Assembly (NCBI RefSeq): GCF_026309355.1
Contig: NZ_JAPJZK010000001.1
Span: 434,001-498,000 of the forward strand
Origin: Spartinivicinus marinus
GTDB lineage: Bacteria > Pseudomonadota > Gammaproteobacteria > Pseudomonadales > Zooshikellaceae
Length of the DNA: 64,000 bases
Direction of reading: 5' to 3'
Both the position numbers and the translations under genes were made by a program. A model generated the notes under the pieces. That model did not search any database. It was not told the origin of the DNA and saw only the letters and a list, made by a program, of their open reading frames with translations. Positions 28,294-37,989 of the stretch are shown piece by piece (within the stretch, counting starts at the first letter, position 1; each line of letters opens with the position of its first letter).

Positions 28294-28467
28294 CAGTTTC
28301 GCTCCAAACCTAAGTGATGGGATGCAATCATTATAAACCTTGCAACCTGTAACGCATGAATTTTTATTAAGTTAACAAATACTTACATTTAAGTATCTAT
28401 TCTAAAAGCGAGTAAACATTAGCATTGATAACTACTTTGATAAATATAGTAGTTCACAACTTCAGCG

Positions 28468-30705
28468 TCACTTGTTAAAAGAAAACGTCATGACAATTAA
28501 AGCAGGCATTAGAATCAGATCAAATATAAGCGCTGTGATTAAACCAGCTGCCGTAAGAAAACCAAAGTGAACAGTCGGCTGAAATAATGAGAAACATAAC
28601 ACAGAAAATTGAAAACCTAAGATAATCGTTGTTACAGTTACTGCACTGCCAGACTGATAATAACTTTTTAGTAATGCTCGAAGTGGTTTTGCTCCATGCT
28701 TAATACCATCCTGAAAACCATGAAATAGGTGTATTGTGTCGTCCACTGCAATTCCCACTATAACACCTGCAATCATCGCCGTTGCCATATCCAACCAGAT
28801 TGAAAATAGCCCCATCAAAATAAACATGACTACAACTGGAGCCAAATTAAGAAACAATGTAAGTAAAGCTGTACTTAGCTTACGCCATAGTAAAAACATC
28901 ATGACAAATATCAATATTACAGCACCAACTAAGCTGTTAACTTGCCCTTCAACTAACAGGATTTCTTGATCTTCGAACAGTTTTCCATAGCCTGAAATAG
29001 TCCACTTCAAGTCATGCGTAATATTGACATTTAAATATTCTGTCAGTTTTTTTACCACTTTTCTAATATCACGAGAACTATGCACATTTAAGTTCAATAA
29101 AATACGGGTTCGTTTAAACTCTTTGTTTACAATTTCATATAAGTCATTACCATCGTATAACAGTAAATACTGGTTAACTAGATTTTGCTGATCAGGAATT
29201 ACACGGTAACTAGGGTCTTCTTCATGAAAACCCCAGTGCATGTCTTCAACAAAGTCAACAACTGATTGAGCCTTTTCAACTTCTGGCATTTCTATCGCGT
29301 GTGTTTGTATTTTTTTGATCAATTGTAAGCTTTCAAGCTGCTTAATTGCATCACGCTTCTCTCCGTCAATGACAATTTCTAATGGCGTTACGCCTGTCAA
29401 TTTTTCTTCCACTTTTTTAGTTGCAATAGTTATTGGGTGGTCATCAGCAAAAAATGCTAGTAAATTGGTTTCTGCTTTAACATTAAAGATTTGTGGAATA
29501 CCTATAACCAGCCCAATTACAAAAACTACCAACACATGAACGGGATAACGAATTGCTATAATGGTGAGTTTTTTTACAGTTCGGGTCAGCCCCTTCATTA
29601 GTGGATTATCAGATGGCCAACTGGCTTTATCCCAACAAGTGAAAATAGGAGGCAATAATAAGATAACAATAGCAAAGCCGAGTAAGACACCAAACGCAGA
29701 AATAATTCCAAAGTATCGGATAGGCGGAATTTCACTCGCAGCTAAAGATAACAAGCCTGCTGCAGTTGTCGCTACAGTATAAGTAGCAGGCTTTTTAATT
29801 TCCGCTAATGCCCAGTCAACACGTTTCTTTCCTTCAAGCTTAAAGCCTGACGCAAGCCGTAGTCCGTTAAAAAAGTGAATAAGCACAGCCATGGTCAATG
29901 CCGCAAGCAATGAGGGAATCATACTTGAAATAAGAGTATAAGGCTGACCTAATGGGATAAACCATAGCAAGGTAACATTCACTACTCCCCCAATGGTCAG
30001 AAGAGTCATTACCACTGCCAACAAGCGTCGGAACAGTAACGCAATTAATACTACTCCTAGTAATACTGTGATGGGGACAAATGTGAAGGTATCACGCAGC
30101 ATCGAAGCTAACTGGTAGGTTTCCAAAGGCACAGGGCCTGCTACTGCAGTAATCAAATTTGTCAAACCTGCTTTATCTAACTCCTGTAAAGCAAAATCTA
30201 ATATTTCTTGGCGAGCCATAGTATCATCTAATAACTCTGGCCTTACTACCATCGCCAACACATCATCCTGTCTGCCAATTAGTGCTCCCAACGCAAACCT
30301 ATCATCTCGAATATAAGCAGCACGCTCAGACTCTTTTATCTGACGCAACCGCTTACTATTCATCAAAGGCAGTACTTCAAATCCATCAGCAGTGCCTGCA
30401 ATATGATCAACAGCGGACACACTAATTACTCGATCAATTTTAGCGTGTTTCTTTATCGATTTAGTCGCTTTTTCAAGCTTCGTTAAAACTTCATTACTGA
30501 ATAACCCTTCTCCTTCAAATAACACCATCAACACTTGATCTTCGGGAAATTCTTTTCTTAGTTCATCACTAAACTGGACACTTGGTTGAGTTTTAGGTAA
30601 ATACTGCTCAGGGGCATTATTGATTGTTAAGAATAATAATGAAGGAATACAGTTCATTATTAATAAAGTCATTAAACACGCAATTGCTTTCCCTCGGCCT
30701 GGCAT
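28468..30705 (-). CDS. MMPL/RND-superfamily exporter
   Basis: About 745 residues. The ATG at 30705 overlaps the stop of the barrel gene (TAATG) and has GGGGAG eight bases upstream. The start at 30723 lacks this. There are twelve hydrophobic segments in the 1+5+1+5 RND order with two large periplasmic loops. GVIVGIAVDDTIHLFHGFQDG is the conserved MMPL helix motif. This class usually moves hydrophobic or lipid-linked compounds. It is encoded with an outer-membrane barrel and a LolA-like periplasmic protein, suggesting an envelope-spanning lipid route. Confidence 0.88.
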   Translation of the reverse strand: MPGRGKAIACLMTLLIMNCIPSLLFLTINNAPEQYLPKTQPSVQFSDELRKEFPEDQVLMVLFEGEGLFSNEVLTKLEKATKSIKKHAKIDRVISVSAVDHIAGTADGFEVLPLMNSKRLRQIKESERAAYIRDDRFALGALIGRQDDVLAMVVRPELLDDTMARQEILDFALQELDKAGLTNLITAVAGPVPLETYQLASMLRDTFTFVPITVLLGVVLIALLFRRLLAVVMTLLTIGGVVNVTLLWFIPLGQPYTLISSMIPSLLAALTMAVLIHFFNGLRLASGFKLEGKKRVDWALAEIKKPATYTVATTAAGLLSLAASEIPPIRYFGIISAFGVLLGFAIVILLLPPIFTCWDKASWPSDNPLMKGLTRTVKKLTIIAIRYPVHVLVVFVIGLVIGIPQIFNVKAETNLLAFFADDHPITIATKKVEEKLTGVTPLEIVIDGEKRDAIKQLESLQLIKKIQTHAIEMPEVEKAQSVVDFVEDMHWGFHEEDPSYRVIPDQQNLVNQYLLLYDGNDLYEIVNKEFKRTRILLNLNVHSSRDIRKVVKKLTEYLNVNITHDLKWTISGYGKLFEDQEILLVEGQVNSLVGAVILIFVMMFLLWRKLSTALLTLFLNLAPVVVMFILMGLFSIWLDMATAMIAGVIVGIAVDDTIHLFHGFQDGIKHGAKPLRALLKSYYQSGSAVTVTTIILGFQFSVLCFSLFQPTVHFGFLTAAGLITALIFDLILMPALIVMTFSFNK

Positions 30706-32285
30706 TAGAATTCTCCCCGCCAACCAATAGTAAACATATTATTGTTTTTAAAAAAACCACCAACACTTCGTGGGCTACCATCAAAAAAATAGGAAGCTAA
30801 ATAAAGCTCATGAGGTTCCCAACCAAGAAAAGCAATTTCAGTTCCTATAAAGTCATCATGCAAATTTAAACCATGATTAAAACGAATACGTAGTCGCCAA
30901 CGCTCATTACTGTAAAGCCCTTCAAACTGACCATTTAACGAATAAACCCTTTTTCGATCAATCAATTTATCATTTGAATTAATAGTGCTACCAACCAATT
31001 GAAGGTTTAAACGATCATCTCCATCACCAGGATAAAACTCACCACTGAACACCCAATCAAACCCATCATAAGTGGTATAATCAAGTGTTTGCTTGGTTGC
31101 CGGTTTTTCACTCGAAAAAGCCCCTTCTAGTCGCCAAGTTACATCCCATAATTGAAAAGTAAGGTCTCCACCGACAACCCAACTATAAGGGTGAGTTTCT
31201 ATTAAATTGTCATCACTAGCTGTTAAAATAGCTAAAGGGTTTGGGTTAGTCCTTAATATATCCAACGTTTCATTGCTTAGTTTGTAATAAGGTAAAGAGC
31301 GCTTTACCCGTAACAAAGTCACTGCATAATCAAACCCTTCAGCAGTGACACTATAGCGTACCCCTCCACCACCAGAACCTTCATCATCCTCTCCAATGGT
31401 AATTTGAGACACTTGAAATGAACGTAGTGGCGCAAATATTTGTCCAGTATCTCTTCTAATAGGAGCCCAAATACTGTCATCATTAGGCAACTCTGCAGCT
31501 CTAAAATCAGGCAACCAAATTGCGTCTAGCTTTCTGTTATCCATAAAATACTCAAACCTTAACATGGGATAAGCTCGGTGCCGATCTTCCCAGTCCGGAA
31601 TCAATCCCCTCGTCAAGTCCTGAACACTCACTTGATCAGTAGGTGCTACTTCATCAGCTACTCCCCAAAGTACTATTTGGCTACCAATCGTAAAACTAAA
31701 TTGATCTGTTCGATATCGTAAAAATACTTCATCATAATCAAATTTTAATGCTTCAAAATCTGGGCTGCCCACTTGCTTGTCATAATCAGCTCGTATACCC
31801 AATTGCCATTCCCATTTTTCACTGGGCTGATATTGAAGAAAAGCATTTAACTGACCATATTCATAATGACTGACATTACTGGCTGATCGACTTAACCATG
31901 AGCCAGTAATATTTGTACTCAAGCCGTAATTTAATCCTGAACTGTCTGTAGATTCTCCAGCAGCCAACTCTTCCAATGCTTCTATGTCTAATGAGTCATT
32001 GCCAGTATCTGTATCCAATAAAATTTCTTCATCACTATCACTGATTTCATCCTCAACCTCAGTATCATCTGTAATAATTATTACTTCGCCTTCATCAGGA
32101 GATGGCACATTTTGCGCAGAAGCATCAGCCCACCAAAGCAATTTTAACTGTTTAAATGCAGATGATTTATTATTTTCCTGCGTTTCAGCAGATAAGGCAT
32201 GCTCATAGCTAGTTCCGGCAAAAAAAACACTCAGCCATAAAAAGGCATGCTTCTTTGGAAGCTGCTTTAACATTTTTTTTCTCAT
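30705..32285 (-). CDS. Outer-membrane beta-barrel protein with an acidic N-terminal segment
   Basis: Protein of 526 residues with a signal peptide ending near HALSAE. The mature N-terminus has a very acidic stretch: 22 Asp/Glu among residues 64-114 and no Lys or Arg. From about 125 on there are amphipathic strands rich in aromatic residues (WEWQLGIRADYDKQVG, FSFTIGSQIVLWGVADE), ending in NMFTIGWRGEF, the usual barrel terminus. It resembles the DUF1302-like barrels found with MMPL exporters. A start at the second Met (32273) is equally plausible. It forms one operon with the LolA-like gene upstream and the exporter downstream. Confidence 0.8.
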   Translation of the reverse strand: MRKKMLKQLPKKHAFLWLSVFFAGTSYEHALSAETQENNKSSAFKQLKLLWWADASAQNVPSPDEGEVIIITDDTEVEDEISDSDEEILLDTDTGNDSLDIEALEELAAGESTDSSGLNYGLSTNITGSWLSRSASNVSHYEYGQLNAFLQYQPSEKWEWQLGIRADYDKQVGSPDFEALKFDYDEVFLRYRTDQFSFTIGSQIVLWGVADEVAPTDQVSVQDLTRGLIPDWEDRHRAYPMLRFEYFMDNRKLDAIWLPDFRAAELPNDDSIWAPIRRDTGQIFAPLRSFQVSQITIGEDDEGSGGGGVRYSVTAEGFDYAVTLLRVKRSLPYYKLSNETLDILRTNPNPLAILTASDDNLIETHPYSWVVGGDLTFQLWDVTWRLEGAFSSEKPATKQTLDYTTYDGFDWVFSGEFYPGDGDDRLNLQLVGSTINSNDKLIDRKRVYSLNGQFEGLYSNERWRLRIRFNHGLNLHDDFIGTEIAFLGWEPHELYLASYFFDGSPRSVGGFFKNNNMFTIGWRGEF

Positions 32286-32302
32286 AATAAAATCGATAAA
32301 AT

Positions 32303-33124
32303 TTATTTTTGTTCTAGTTGTTTTGGTCTATATTTTGTCTCTCTAGAAGGGTCCTCCAATACCTGTACCGTAAACATATCATCCGCTAAGCCTTGGTCGT
32401 ACAGAACATTTTTCACCTTCATAATGGTTTTATGCCCAGAGTCCAGATCAGTGACTGTAGACTCTAAAACTGTCCAATAACCCTGAGTTTTATTGATTTT
32501 ATTAACTATCAAGCGTTTCATTGGCTTGGTTGCACCATCCTGATAGTACTCAACTTTAAGTGCAATTAATGAGCTTTCATGGATCCAGCTAACTTTTTTG
32601 GAATATGCTGAATCATCTGCTTTTTTAGGTATGCTTTCTAAAATAATGGCATCAAGTTTATTTACTTTTGCCTTGCCAAGGACTTTATGATTGTCTTTTG
32701 TATATAAACGGTTTTGCAAATCCTCATAAAAAATATCAGAACCAACAAATCGCCCCCCCTTTCGACTAGAAGAAATTCGTCTGACTCGATCGAGGCCAGG
32801 TAAATACACCCACTGTTCACTGTCTTTCGCTTCAGAGTCTAAAGTTAACAAGCCAGTATTTGCTATATCCTTAGGTGATGTAAAACGAATTAATGACCAA
32901 ACATCACTATAAGATTTATCTTTACCATAACTAAACATCCCTCTAACCCTTGGTTTATGACCTTCTTCCACCAAAACCATATAGCCAAAGCTAGCACGGT
33001 CATCCCCATCGGGGCGCTCATATACTCGTTTAGCTAATACTTCAGCATCACTCGCTGCAAAAACAGGAAGGGAGATAAACCACCCAAATAAAAAAAGTCG
33101 GGATAACCATTGAGTCGGTTTCAT
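32303..33124 (-). CDS. LolA-like outer-membrane lipoprotein-sorting protein
   Basis: About 273 residues from the ATG at 33124, which has AAGAGA eight bases upstream and gives a good signal peptide (MKPTQWLSRLFLFGWFISLPVFA). The mature protein shows the LolA/LolB-like half-barrel pattern of the 'outer membrane lipoprotein-sorting protein' family: GYMVLVEEG, DSEQWVYLPGLDRVRRISSSRKGGRFVGSDIFYEDLQ and MKRLIVNKI. Such proteins carry a lipid moiety across the periplasm. First gene of the exporter operon. Confidence 0.88.
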   Translation of the reverse strand: MKPTQWLSRLFLFGWFISLPVFAASDAEVLAKRVYERPDGDDRASFGYMVLVEEGHKPRVRGMFSYGKDKSYSDVWSLIRFTSPKDIANTGLLTLDSEAKDSEQWVYLPGLDRVRRISSSRKGGRFVGSDIFYEDLQNRLYTKDNHKVLGKAKVNKLDAIILESIPKKADDSAYSKKVSWIHESSLIALKVEYYQDGATKPMKRLIVNKINKTQGYWTVLESTVTDLDSGHKTIMKVKNVLYDQGLADDMFTVQVLEDPSRETKYRPKQLEQK

Positions 33125-33423
33125 GATATTTCTCTTAAAGTGATACAACATTAACAGATCAGTATAGATAGAGAATAGTCACTGTGGTGAATGTTACGAT
33201 ATCTGTTCATCGTAAACTTTTGTCAATAGGATTTAACCACTTATAAAAAAGCCCTCTTTGCTACTATCATAAGTGCCCATTAGTACATTTAGAAAAATAA
33301 GTAAGTATTATTACAATAAAAAATTATATTAATATAAAAAAAATCCTTCTATTTAATTACCTCAACTAAACTTGGTTTACCTATAGTTAATCATTAAGTC
33401 CGTTGTATCAGGTTGTAACTTTT
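33125..33423. other. Divergent promoter region of exporter and acyltransferase operons
   Basis: About 300 AT-rich bases between divergent operons. No gene is seen. I searched both strands for a sigma-54 -24/-12 pair, which the PrsR regulator might use, and found only a GGCAC/AGC combination with the wrong spacing. Long A and T runs occupy 33310-33350. Confidence 0.45.
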
Positions 33424-34215
33424 ATGCTCAACCCTAATGCTATTGTTGATCATTTTTATCAATACTTTAAGCCCATGCTTGCTAGTGACCTGTCCTTGGT
33501 ACAGCACGCCTATCGAATTCGTTGTGATGTCTATTGTAAAGAGCTCAAATTTGAGCCCGATACAACATCAGATTTGGAAACCGATGACTTCGATCATTAT
33601 TCCCAACATGTACTAATTGAACACTTATCAAGTCAAAGCTATGCAGGTTGTGTTCGTTTGGTTGTTCCTCCTAAAAATAATCGAGATGCACAATTACCAT
33701 TAGAAAAATACTGCTACGACGCACTTGATAAATCAATTGTCGATATCGATAGTTTTGAGCGTGGTACTTTTGGTGAGATTTCTCGCCTGGCAGTTAAAAG
33801 CCAATTTAGACGACGGTCAGGAGACTCTAAAACACCAACAGGAGCACCTGAGGTTAAACAAACTAATCAAGCGGAAGAACGTCGTAATTTTCCCTTTATT
33901 GCAGTAAGTTTGTATTTATCCGTCACAGCCATTGCCAAGCTAAATGAAATTGAACACGTCTTCGTAATGATGGAACCTAGGCTTGCTAAACATCTGGGAA
34001 TGATGGGTATAACATTTCAACAAATTGGCCCCGTTGTTGATTACCATGGCCGCAGAGCACCTTTTTATATTAATGAAGGAATTTTTCATAAAAACCTTCC
34101 TCATCTGGCAAAACCATTTTTCGAGCGTGTATATAACGATCTCGCAGATCAGTTTTCTCCTGAACTGTCTATACATAACATGTCTCATCAACGAACCTTA
34201 ACAGTGAAGAAATAA
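33424..34215 (+). CDS. PEP-CTERM/exosortase-associated acyltransferase (FeeM-like fold)
   Basis: About 263 residues from the ATG at 33424; an upstream TTG is also in frame. The sequence LVQHAYRIRCDVYCKELKFEP, followed by HVLIEHLSSQSYAGCVRLVVPP and RGTFGEISRLAVKSQFRRR, matches the acyltransferase family found in exosortase genomes. That family is related to N-acyl amino acid synthase FeeM and autoinducer synthases. Such enzymes take an acyl chain from an acyl carrier protein to an amine. The late VFVMMEPRLAKHLGMMGITFQQIGP completes the fold. One base separates it from the ThiF-like gene, so the two are co-expressed. Substrates unknown. Confidence 0.88.
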   Translation: MLNPNAIVDHFYQYFKPMLASDLSLVQHAYRIRCDVYCKELKFEPDTTSDLETDDFDHYSQHVLIEHLSSQSYAGCVRLVVPPKNNRDAQLPLEKYCYDALDKSIVDIDSFERGTFGEISRLAVKSQFRRRSGDSKTPTGAPEVKQTNQAEERRNFPFIAVSLYLSVTAIAKLNEIEHVFVMMEPRLAKHLGMMGITFQQIGPVVDYHGRRAPFYINEGIFHKNLPHLAKPFFERVYNDLADQFSPELSIHNMSHQRTLTVKK

Positions 34216-34216
34216 C

Positions 34217-35095
34217 ATGGAACAGGCTAACTTTGATTATGATCTTGCATTCTCACGTAATATCGGTTGGGTGACTGAAGAAGAGCAACATGAGTTACGC
34301 AATAAAACAATTGCTATAGCAGGCATGGGTGGTGTTGGAGGAGCCCATTTAGTGACATTAGCCAGACTGGGTATTGGACACTTTCATCTGTCTGATTTTG
34401 ATAGCTTTGAAGTGGAAAATTTTAATCGTCAAGCTGGTGCTAAAATGTCATCCGTTGGTCAGCCCAAACTTGCAACACTAGTCCAAATGGCCAAAGATAT
34501 TAACCCCGAATTAACGGTAAGAGAGTTTCCAGACGGCATTAATGAAAAAAATGCTAAAGACTTCGTAGAAGGGATTGATCTTTATGTAGACTCATTAGAT
34601 TTTTTTGCCCTTGAAGCCCGTCGAATTGTTTTTGCTGAATGTCATAAACGAGATATTCCTGCAACAACTGCTGCACCTTTAGGTATGGGTACAGCTGTTC
34701 TTAACTTTATGCCAGGAAAAATGTCTTTTGAGGAATACTTTAAATTAGAAGGTTCTTCTGAAGAAGATCAAGCACTTAAATTTCTTGTTGGGCTATCCCC
34801 TGCTATGCTGCAAAGACCCTATTTGATGGATAAAAAACGGGTCAATTTAAATAATAAAAAAGGGCCATCAACAATCATGGGTTGTGACTTATGTGCTGGG
34901 GTGGCAGCCACCAATGTGCTAAAAATTCTTCTGCATCGCGGGCCTATTTTAGCTGCCCCTTGGGGATTGCATTTTGATGCTTATAGAAATAAATTAAAAA
35001 TTACTTATCGCCCAGGAGGCAACGATAACATGCTTCAAAAAGGCATGATTTGGATTATTAAAAACATCATTCTAAAACACCAACAACAGATTTAA
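34217..35095 (+). CDS. ThiF/MoeB-family E1-like adenylyltransferase
   Basis: Protein of 292 residues. The nucleotide-binding loop GMGGVGG is at 36-42, followed by LSDFDSFEVENFNRQAGA (the Arg/Gln pair of E1 enzymes) and DSLDFFALEARR, whose Asp128 fits the metal-binding Asp of ThiF. CDLC at 223-226 provides only one Cys pair, not the full four-Cys zinc site. Members adenylate a carboxylate, often the C-terminal glycine of a ubiquitin-like carrier. No small carrier protein ending in Gly-Gly is visible nearby. Co-transcribed with the acyltransferase, so it probably activates part of the same molecule. Confidence 0.87.
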   Translation: MEQANFDYDLAFSRNIGWVTEEEQHELRNKTIAIAGMGGVGGAHLVTLARLGIGHFHLSDFDSFEVENFNRQAGAKMSSVGQPKLATLVQMAKDINPELTVREFPDGINEKNAKDFVEGIDLYVDSLDFFALEARRIVFAECHKRDIPATTAAPLGMGTAVLNFMPGKMSFEEYFKLEGSSEEDQALKFLVGLSPAMLQRPYLMDKKRVNLNNKKGPSTIMGCDLCAGVAATNVLKILLHRGPILAAPWGLHFDAYRNKLKITYRPGGNDNMLQKGMIWIIKNIILKHQQQI

Positions 35096-35125
35096 TTACA
35101 TTATAAAAACTCATCACCACCAACA

Positions 35126-35162
35126 AAAAAGCTGGTGCTATTTTGGTAGCACCAGCTTTTTT
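35126..35162. terminator. Bidirectional rho-independent terminator
   Basis: A perfect ten-base-pair inverted repeat, GCTGGTGCTA at 35131-35140 and TAGCACCAGC at 35147-35156, with a six-base loop. It is flanked by an A run on the left and a T run on the right. It serves the converging acyltransferase-ThiF and prsKRT operons. Confidence 0.93.
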
Positions 35163-35183
35163 ATAACTCCAAAAGGGCTAAAT

Positions 35184-37985
35184 TCAATTAAGCTCAGATA
35201 GAAACTTTTCTGCCTCTGTTTTTTCAGAAAAATTTACATTTTTACTTAATAGTGTTTGTAGTTGTTCTTTTGCCTGTTTAGTTTTTCCTTTTTTAGCCAG
35301 TGCGACAGCGTAATGGTAAACAATATCACCATTATTAGGCGCGCCCTGCAAAGCCTGCTGTAACAGCTTTAAAGCCTCATCCACTTGATTATTGTCTAAT
35401 AGAATCCAACCATAAGTATCAGCAATTTCTGGTTGTTGAGGCATCAAATTATATGCTTTCTTTGCGTAACCTAAGGCTTTCTCCTTATTGCTGCTCATAT
35501 AAAACCAAGCAAGGTTATTAAGTGATTCTATATGCTCTGGCTGTAAGGATAATACTTCTTCATATACTTTTATCGCTTCATCAACTTTGCCTTGCTGATG
35601 CAGGTGTCCAGCATATCTTGCTTTGATTGAAGGGTTTTTATCAAACTTTTTAGTGGCTTTAGCAAACAGTTCTTCAACCTTTTTCTCATCTTTGTTACTT
35701 AGATAGTATTGATAAACAGGTAAGAAGACTTCAGGTGCTGCAAGCTCATCGAAAAGCTTCTGGTAGATTTGATCAGCTTTATCTTTGTTTCCTTTTGCTA
35801 CTTCTACACTGGCAACAAATGTTTCCAACGCTGGTTTACCAGGATTTTTCTTAATAATTAGCTCAGCCACTGACATCGCTTTATCATATTGCTTATCAGC
35901 CATTAAAATCTGATACTTCATGAGTAATAAATCCATATCTTCTGGGTTCGATAAAATTGCTGTATCAACCAGTTTGATAGCTCCAACAGCATTCTTATTA
36001 CTCATACGTAAGTTAACCAACTGGCCCAATAAATTTTTATTCTCAGGCTGTTTACCATAGAGCTTTTCTAGATAGAACTGAGCTTTATCTTTTTTATCTT
36101 GATTTAAATAAACTTGATAAGCTAAATCCAGCAACCCTAAACTATTAGGATTTTGGCTCAATGCTTCACTAATCGTTTTTTCAGCTTTAAGTGGTTGCTG
36201 AGACCTCATATAGGCTTCTACCAGTAAGCTGCTGGTTCTGGTATGACCCGGGTTAATTTCATTCGCTTTCTTTAGCCACTCAATAGCGCCGGCACTGTCC
36301 TGTTCACTTGATGCTAACGCACTCAATGCGTAGTAAGCTGGTAAATAGCTGTTATTAATCTTGGTTATATTTTGGTAATGTTCTTTGGCTTTAGCTTTTT
36401 CTCCTTTATCTGCAGCTAACGCAGCTAATGCCATAATTGAAGGAACATACTTGCTATCTTTTTCAAGAGCCGTTTTGAACAACTTTTCAGCTTCTTCTTG
36501 CTTATCCTTTACCTGCATTATAATTCCTTTTAAATTATAATAAACAGGATTATCTGGCCATTTTTTAATCCGCTGATCAACAAGCTCTGAGGCTTCGTCA
36601 TATTTTTTCTGTTGGACCCAAGTCCTGACTAATAATAAATCTGCATCATTAGGTGTAGTAGCTTTATCAGATAAGGTTTTTAACTCTTTTACTGCGGTAT
36701 CTACATCCCCTGAAAATAAGTGACCAACTGCAGCTTGTGCTCTCAATCTAGAAACATCTGGCTCTAGCTCTAATGCTTTATCAAGATACTCAGTTCCTTT
36801 AACATAGTTGTTTTGCTTCATATAAGCATTACCAAGTAAAGCAAATACTTTGGCTTGGTGCTGGCTATCACGACCAGTTAATGGTGATAATACTTTGATT
36901 GCTGCTTTTGGGTTATCTTCTTTTAAATAGATTTGAGCCAATAAGATATTGGCACCTTCATTACCTTTAACACTAGACACATATTTTTCTAAACTTTCTG
37001 CAGCTTGTTTATAGTTTTCGAGACCATAATTAGCTATCGCATGTAAGTAAATAACAGGTAAGAATCCTGGCTGAATGCGCAATACTTTCTCGGCAGCTTC
37101 TTTTGCTTCCTTAAACTTATTTTCCTTTAATAAAATCTTTGTTAATACAAAGTTTGCTTCAGGATGGTTAGGCACTTCTTTAGCAACAGTTTCAACATCC
37201 ACTTTTGCTTCTGCAAGCTTATCTAAAGTAACCAGCCCTTCTGCCCGTTTTAGCAATGCATTAAAATTTTTACTGTTCTTAGCTAACACTTTGTTAAGTA
37301 TCGCAATAGCTTCCTCAACTTTAGCTTCTTTTAACTTAAGTTGAGCTTGTAAAGTAAGCGCATCTGCATGATCTGGCTTTTCTTTTAGCACTTTACCAAC
37401 ATAACCATAGGCGGTCATTATATCCGCTTCCGCAAAGGCAACTCGTGCAAGCCCCATTTGAGCAGAAACATCAGGCTTAATTGCAATTGCTTGATTAAAT
37501 GCATCCTTTGCATCAGCCAACATACCCTGCCCCAAATAGGCAAATCCATGAATAGCTAATGCTTCTGGCTTTTGCTCATTTTCTATAGTGTCCAATTCAA
37601 TTAAAGAAATAGCTTCCGCATATTTGCGCTGCAGTAAATATAACTCTGCAAGATCTAGCTTATCTTGACTGGATAAAGCACCTAGTTTACTTGCTCTTTC
37701 CCACTCTTTAATAGCAGATGAAAAGTTACCGTCTTTTACATAGACACGACCTAATAGTGCTCTTGCTTTGCCATCCTTAGGACTTTCTTTTAGTAAGTTT
37801 TTTAGTTGAATAATCGCTGTTTTATATTCACCATCTTTATAGTATTTTTCAGCTTCCTGATAAAGGTCAGCAGCAAACAAAGGTTGTAATGGTAAAGAAA
37901 TACCTAAGCAAATTGCTAATAGCGACTTTTTAAAATAGCTAGACTGCCTTTTATTAGTTTTATCCTGTTTCGTGCGATTTAACAT
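35184..37985 (-). CDS. prsT: PEP-CTERM system TPR-repeat protein PrsT
   Basis: Protein of 933 residues made of more than twenty TPR units after a signal peptide (LLAICLGISLPLQPLFA then ADLYQEAEKYYKDGEYKTAI). Typical repeats read AKAEEAIAILNKVLAKNSKNFNAL-like. The family is usually called a lipoprotein, but the only signal-region Cys sits in LAIC, which does not fit a lipobox, so this member looks soluble-periplasmic. It follows prsR by four bases. Probably a periplasmic scaffold for the exopolysaccharide machine. Confidence 0.9.
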   Translation of the reverse strand: MLNRTKQDKTNKRQSSYFKKSLLAICLGISLPLQPLFAADLYQEAEKYYKDGEYKTAIIQLKNLLKESPKDGKARALLGRVYVKDGNFSSAIKEWERASKLGALSSQDKLDLAELYLLQRKYAEAISLIELDTIENEQKPEALAIHGFAYLGQGMLADAKDAFNQAIAIKPDVSAQMGLARVAFAEADIMTAYGYVGKVLKEKPDHADALTLQAQLKLKEAKVEEAIAILNKVLAKNSKNFNALLKRAEGLVTLDKLAEAKVDVETVAKEVPNHPEANFVLTKILLKENKFKEAKEAAEKVLRIQPGFLPVIYLHAIANYGLENYKQAAESLEKYVSSVKGNEGANILLAQIYLKEDNPKAAIKVLSPLTGRDSQHQAKVFALLGNAYMKQNNYVKGTEYLDKALELEPDVSRLRAQAAVGHLFSGDVDTAVKELKTLSDKATTPNDADLLLVRTWVQQKKYDEASELVDQRIKKWPDNPVYYNLKGIIMQVKDKQEEAEKLFKTALEKDSKYVPSIMALAALAADKGEKAKAKEHYQNITKINNSYLPAYYALSALASSEQDSAGAIEWLKKANEINPGHTRTSSLLVEAYMRSQQPLKAEKTISEALSQNPNSLGLLDLAYQVYLNQDKKDKAQFYLEKLYGKQPENKNLLGQLVNLRMSNKNAVGAIKLVDTAILSNPEDMDLLLMKYQILMADKQYDKAMSVAELIIKKNPGKPALETFVASVEVAKGNKDKADQIYQKLFDELAAPEVFLPVYQYYLSNKDEKKVEELFAKATKKFDKNPSIKARYAGHLHQQGKVDEAIKVYEEVLSLQPEHIESLNNLAWFYMSSNKEKALGYAKKAYNLMPQQPEIADTYGWILLDNNQVDEALKLLQQALQGAPNNGDIVYHYAVALAKKGKTKQAKEQLQTLLSKNVNFSEKTEAEKFLSELN

Positions 37986-37989
37986 TGTC

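Noticed and set aside
33125-33423. Possible sigma-54 promoter (GGCAC followed by AGC)
   Set aside because: Spacing between the GG and GC elements is about four bases too long.
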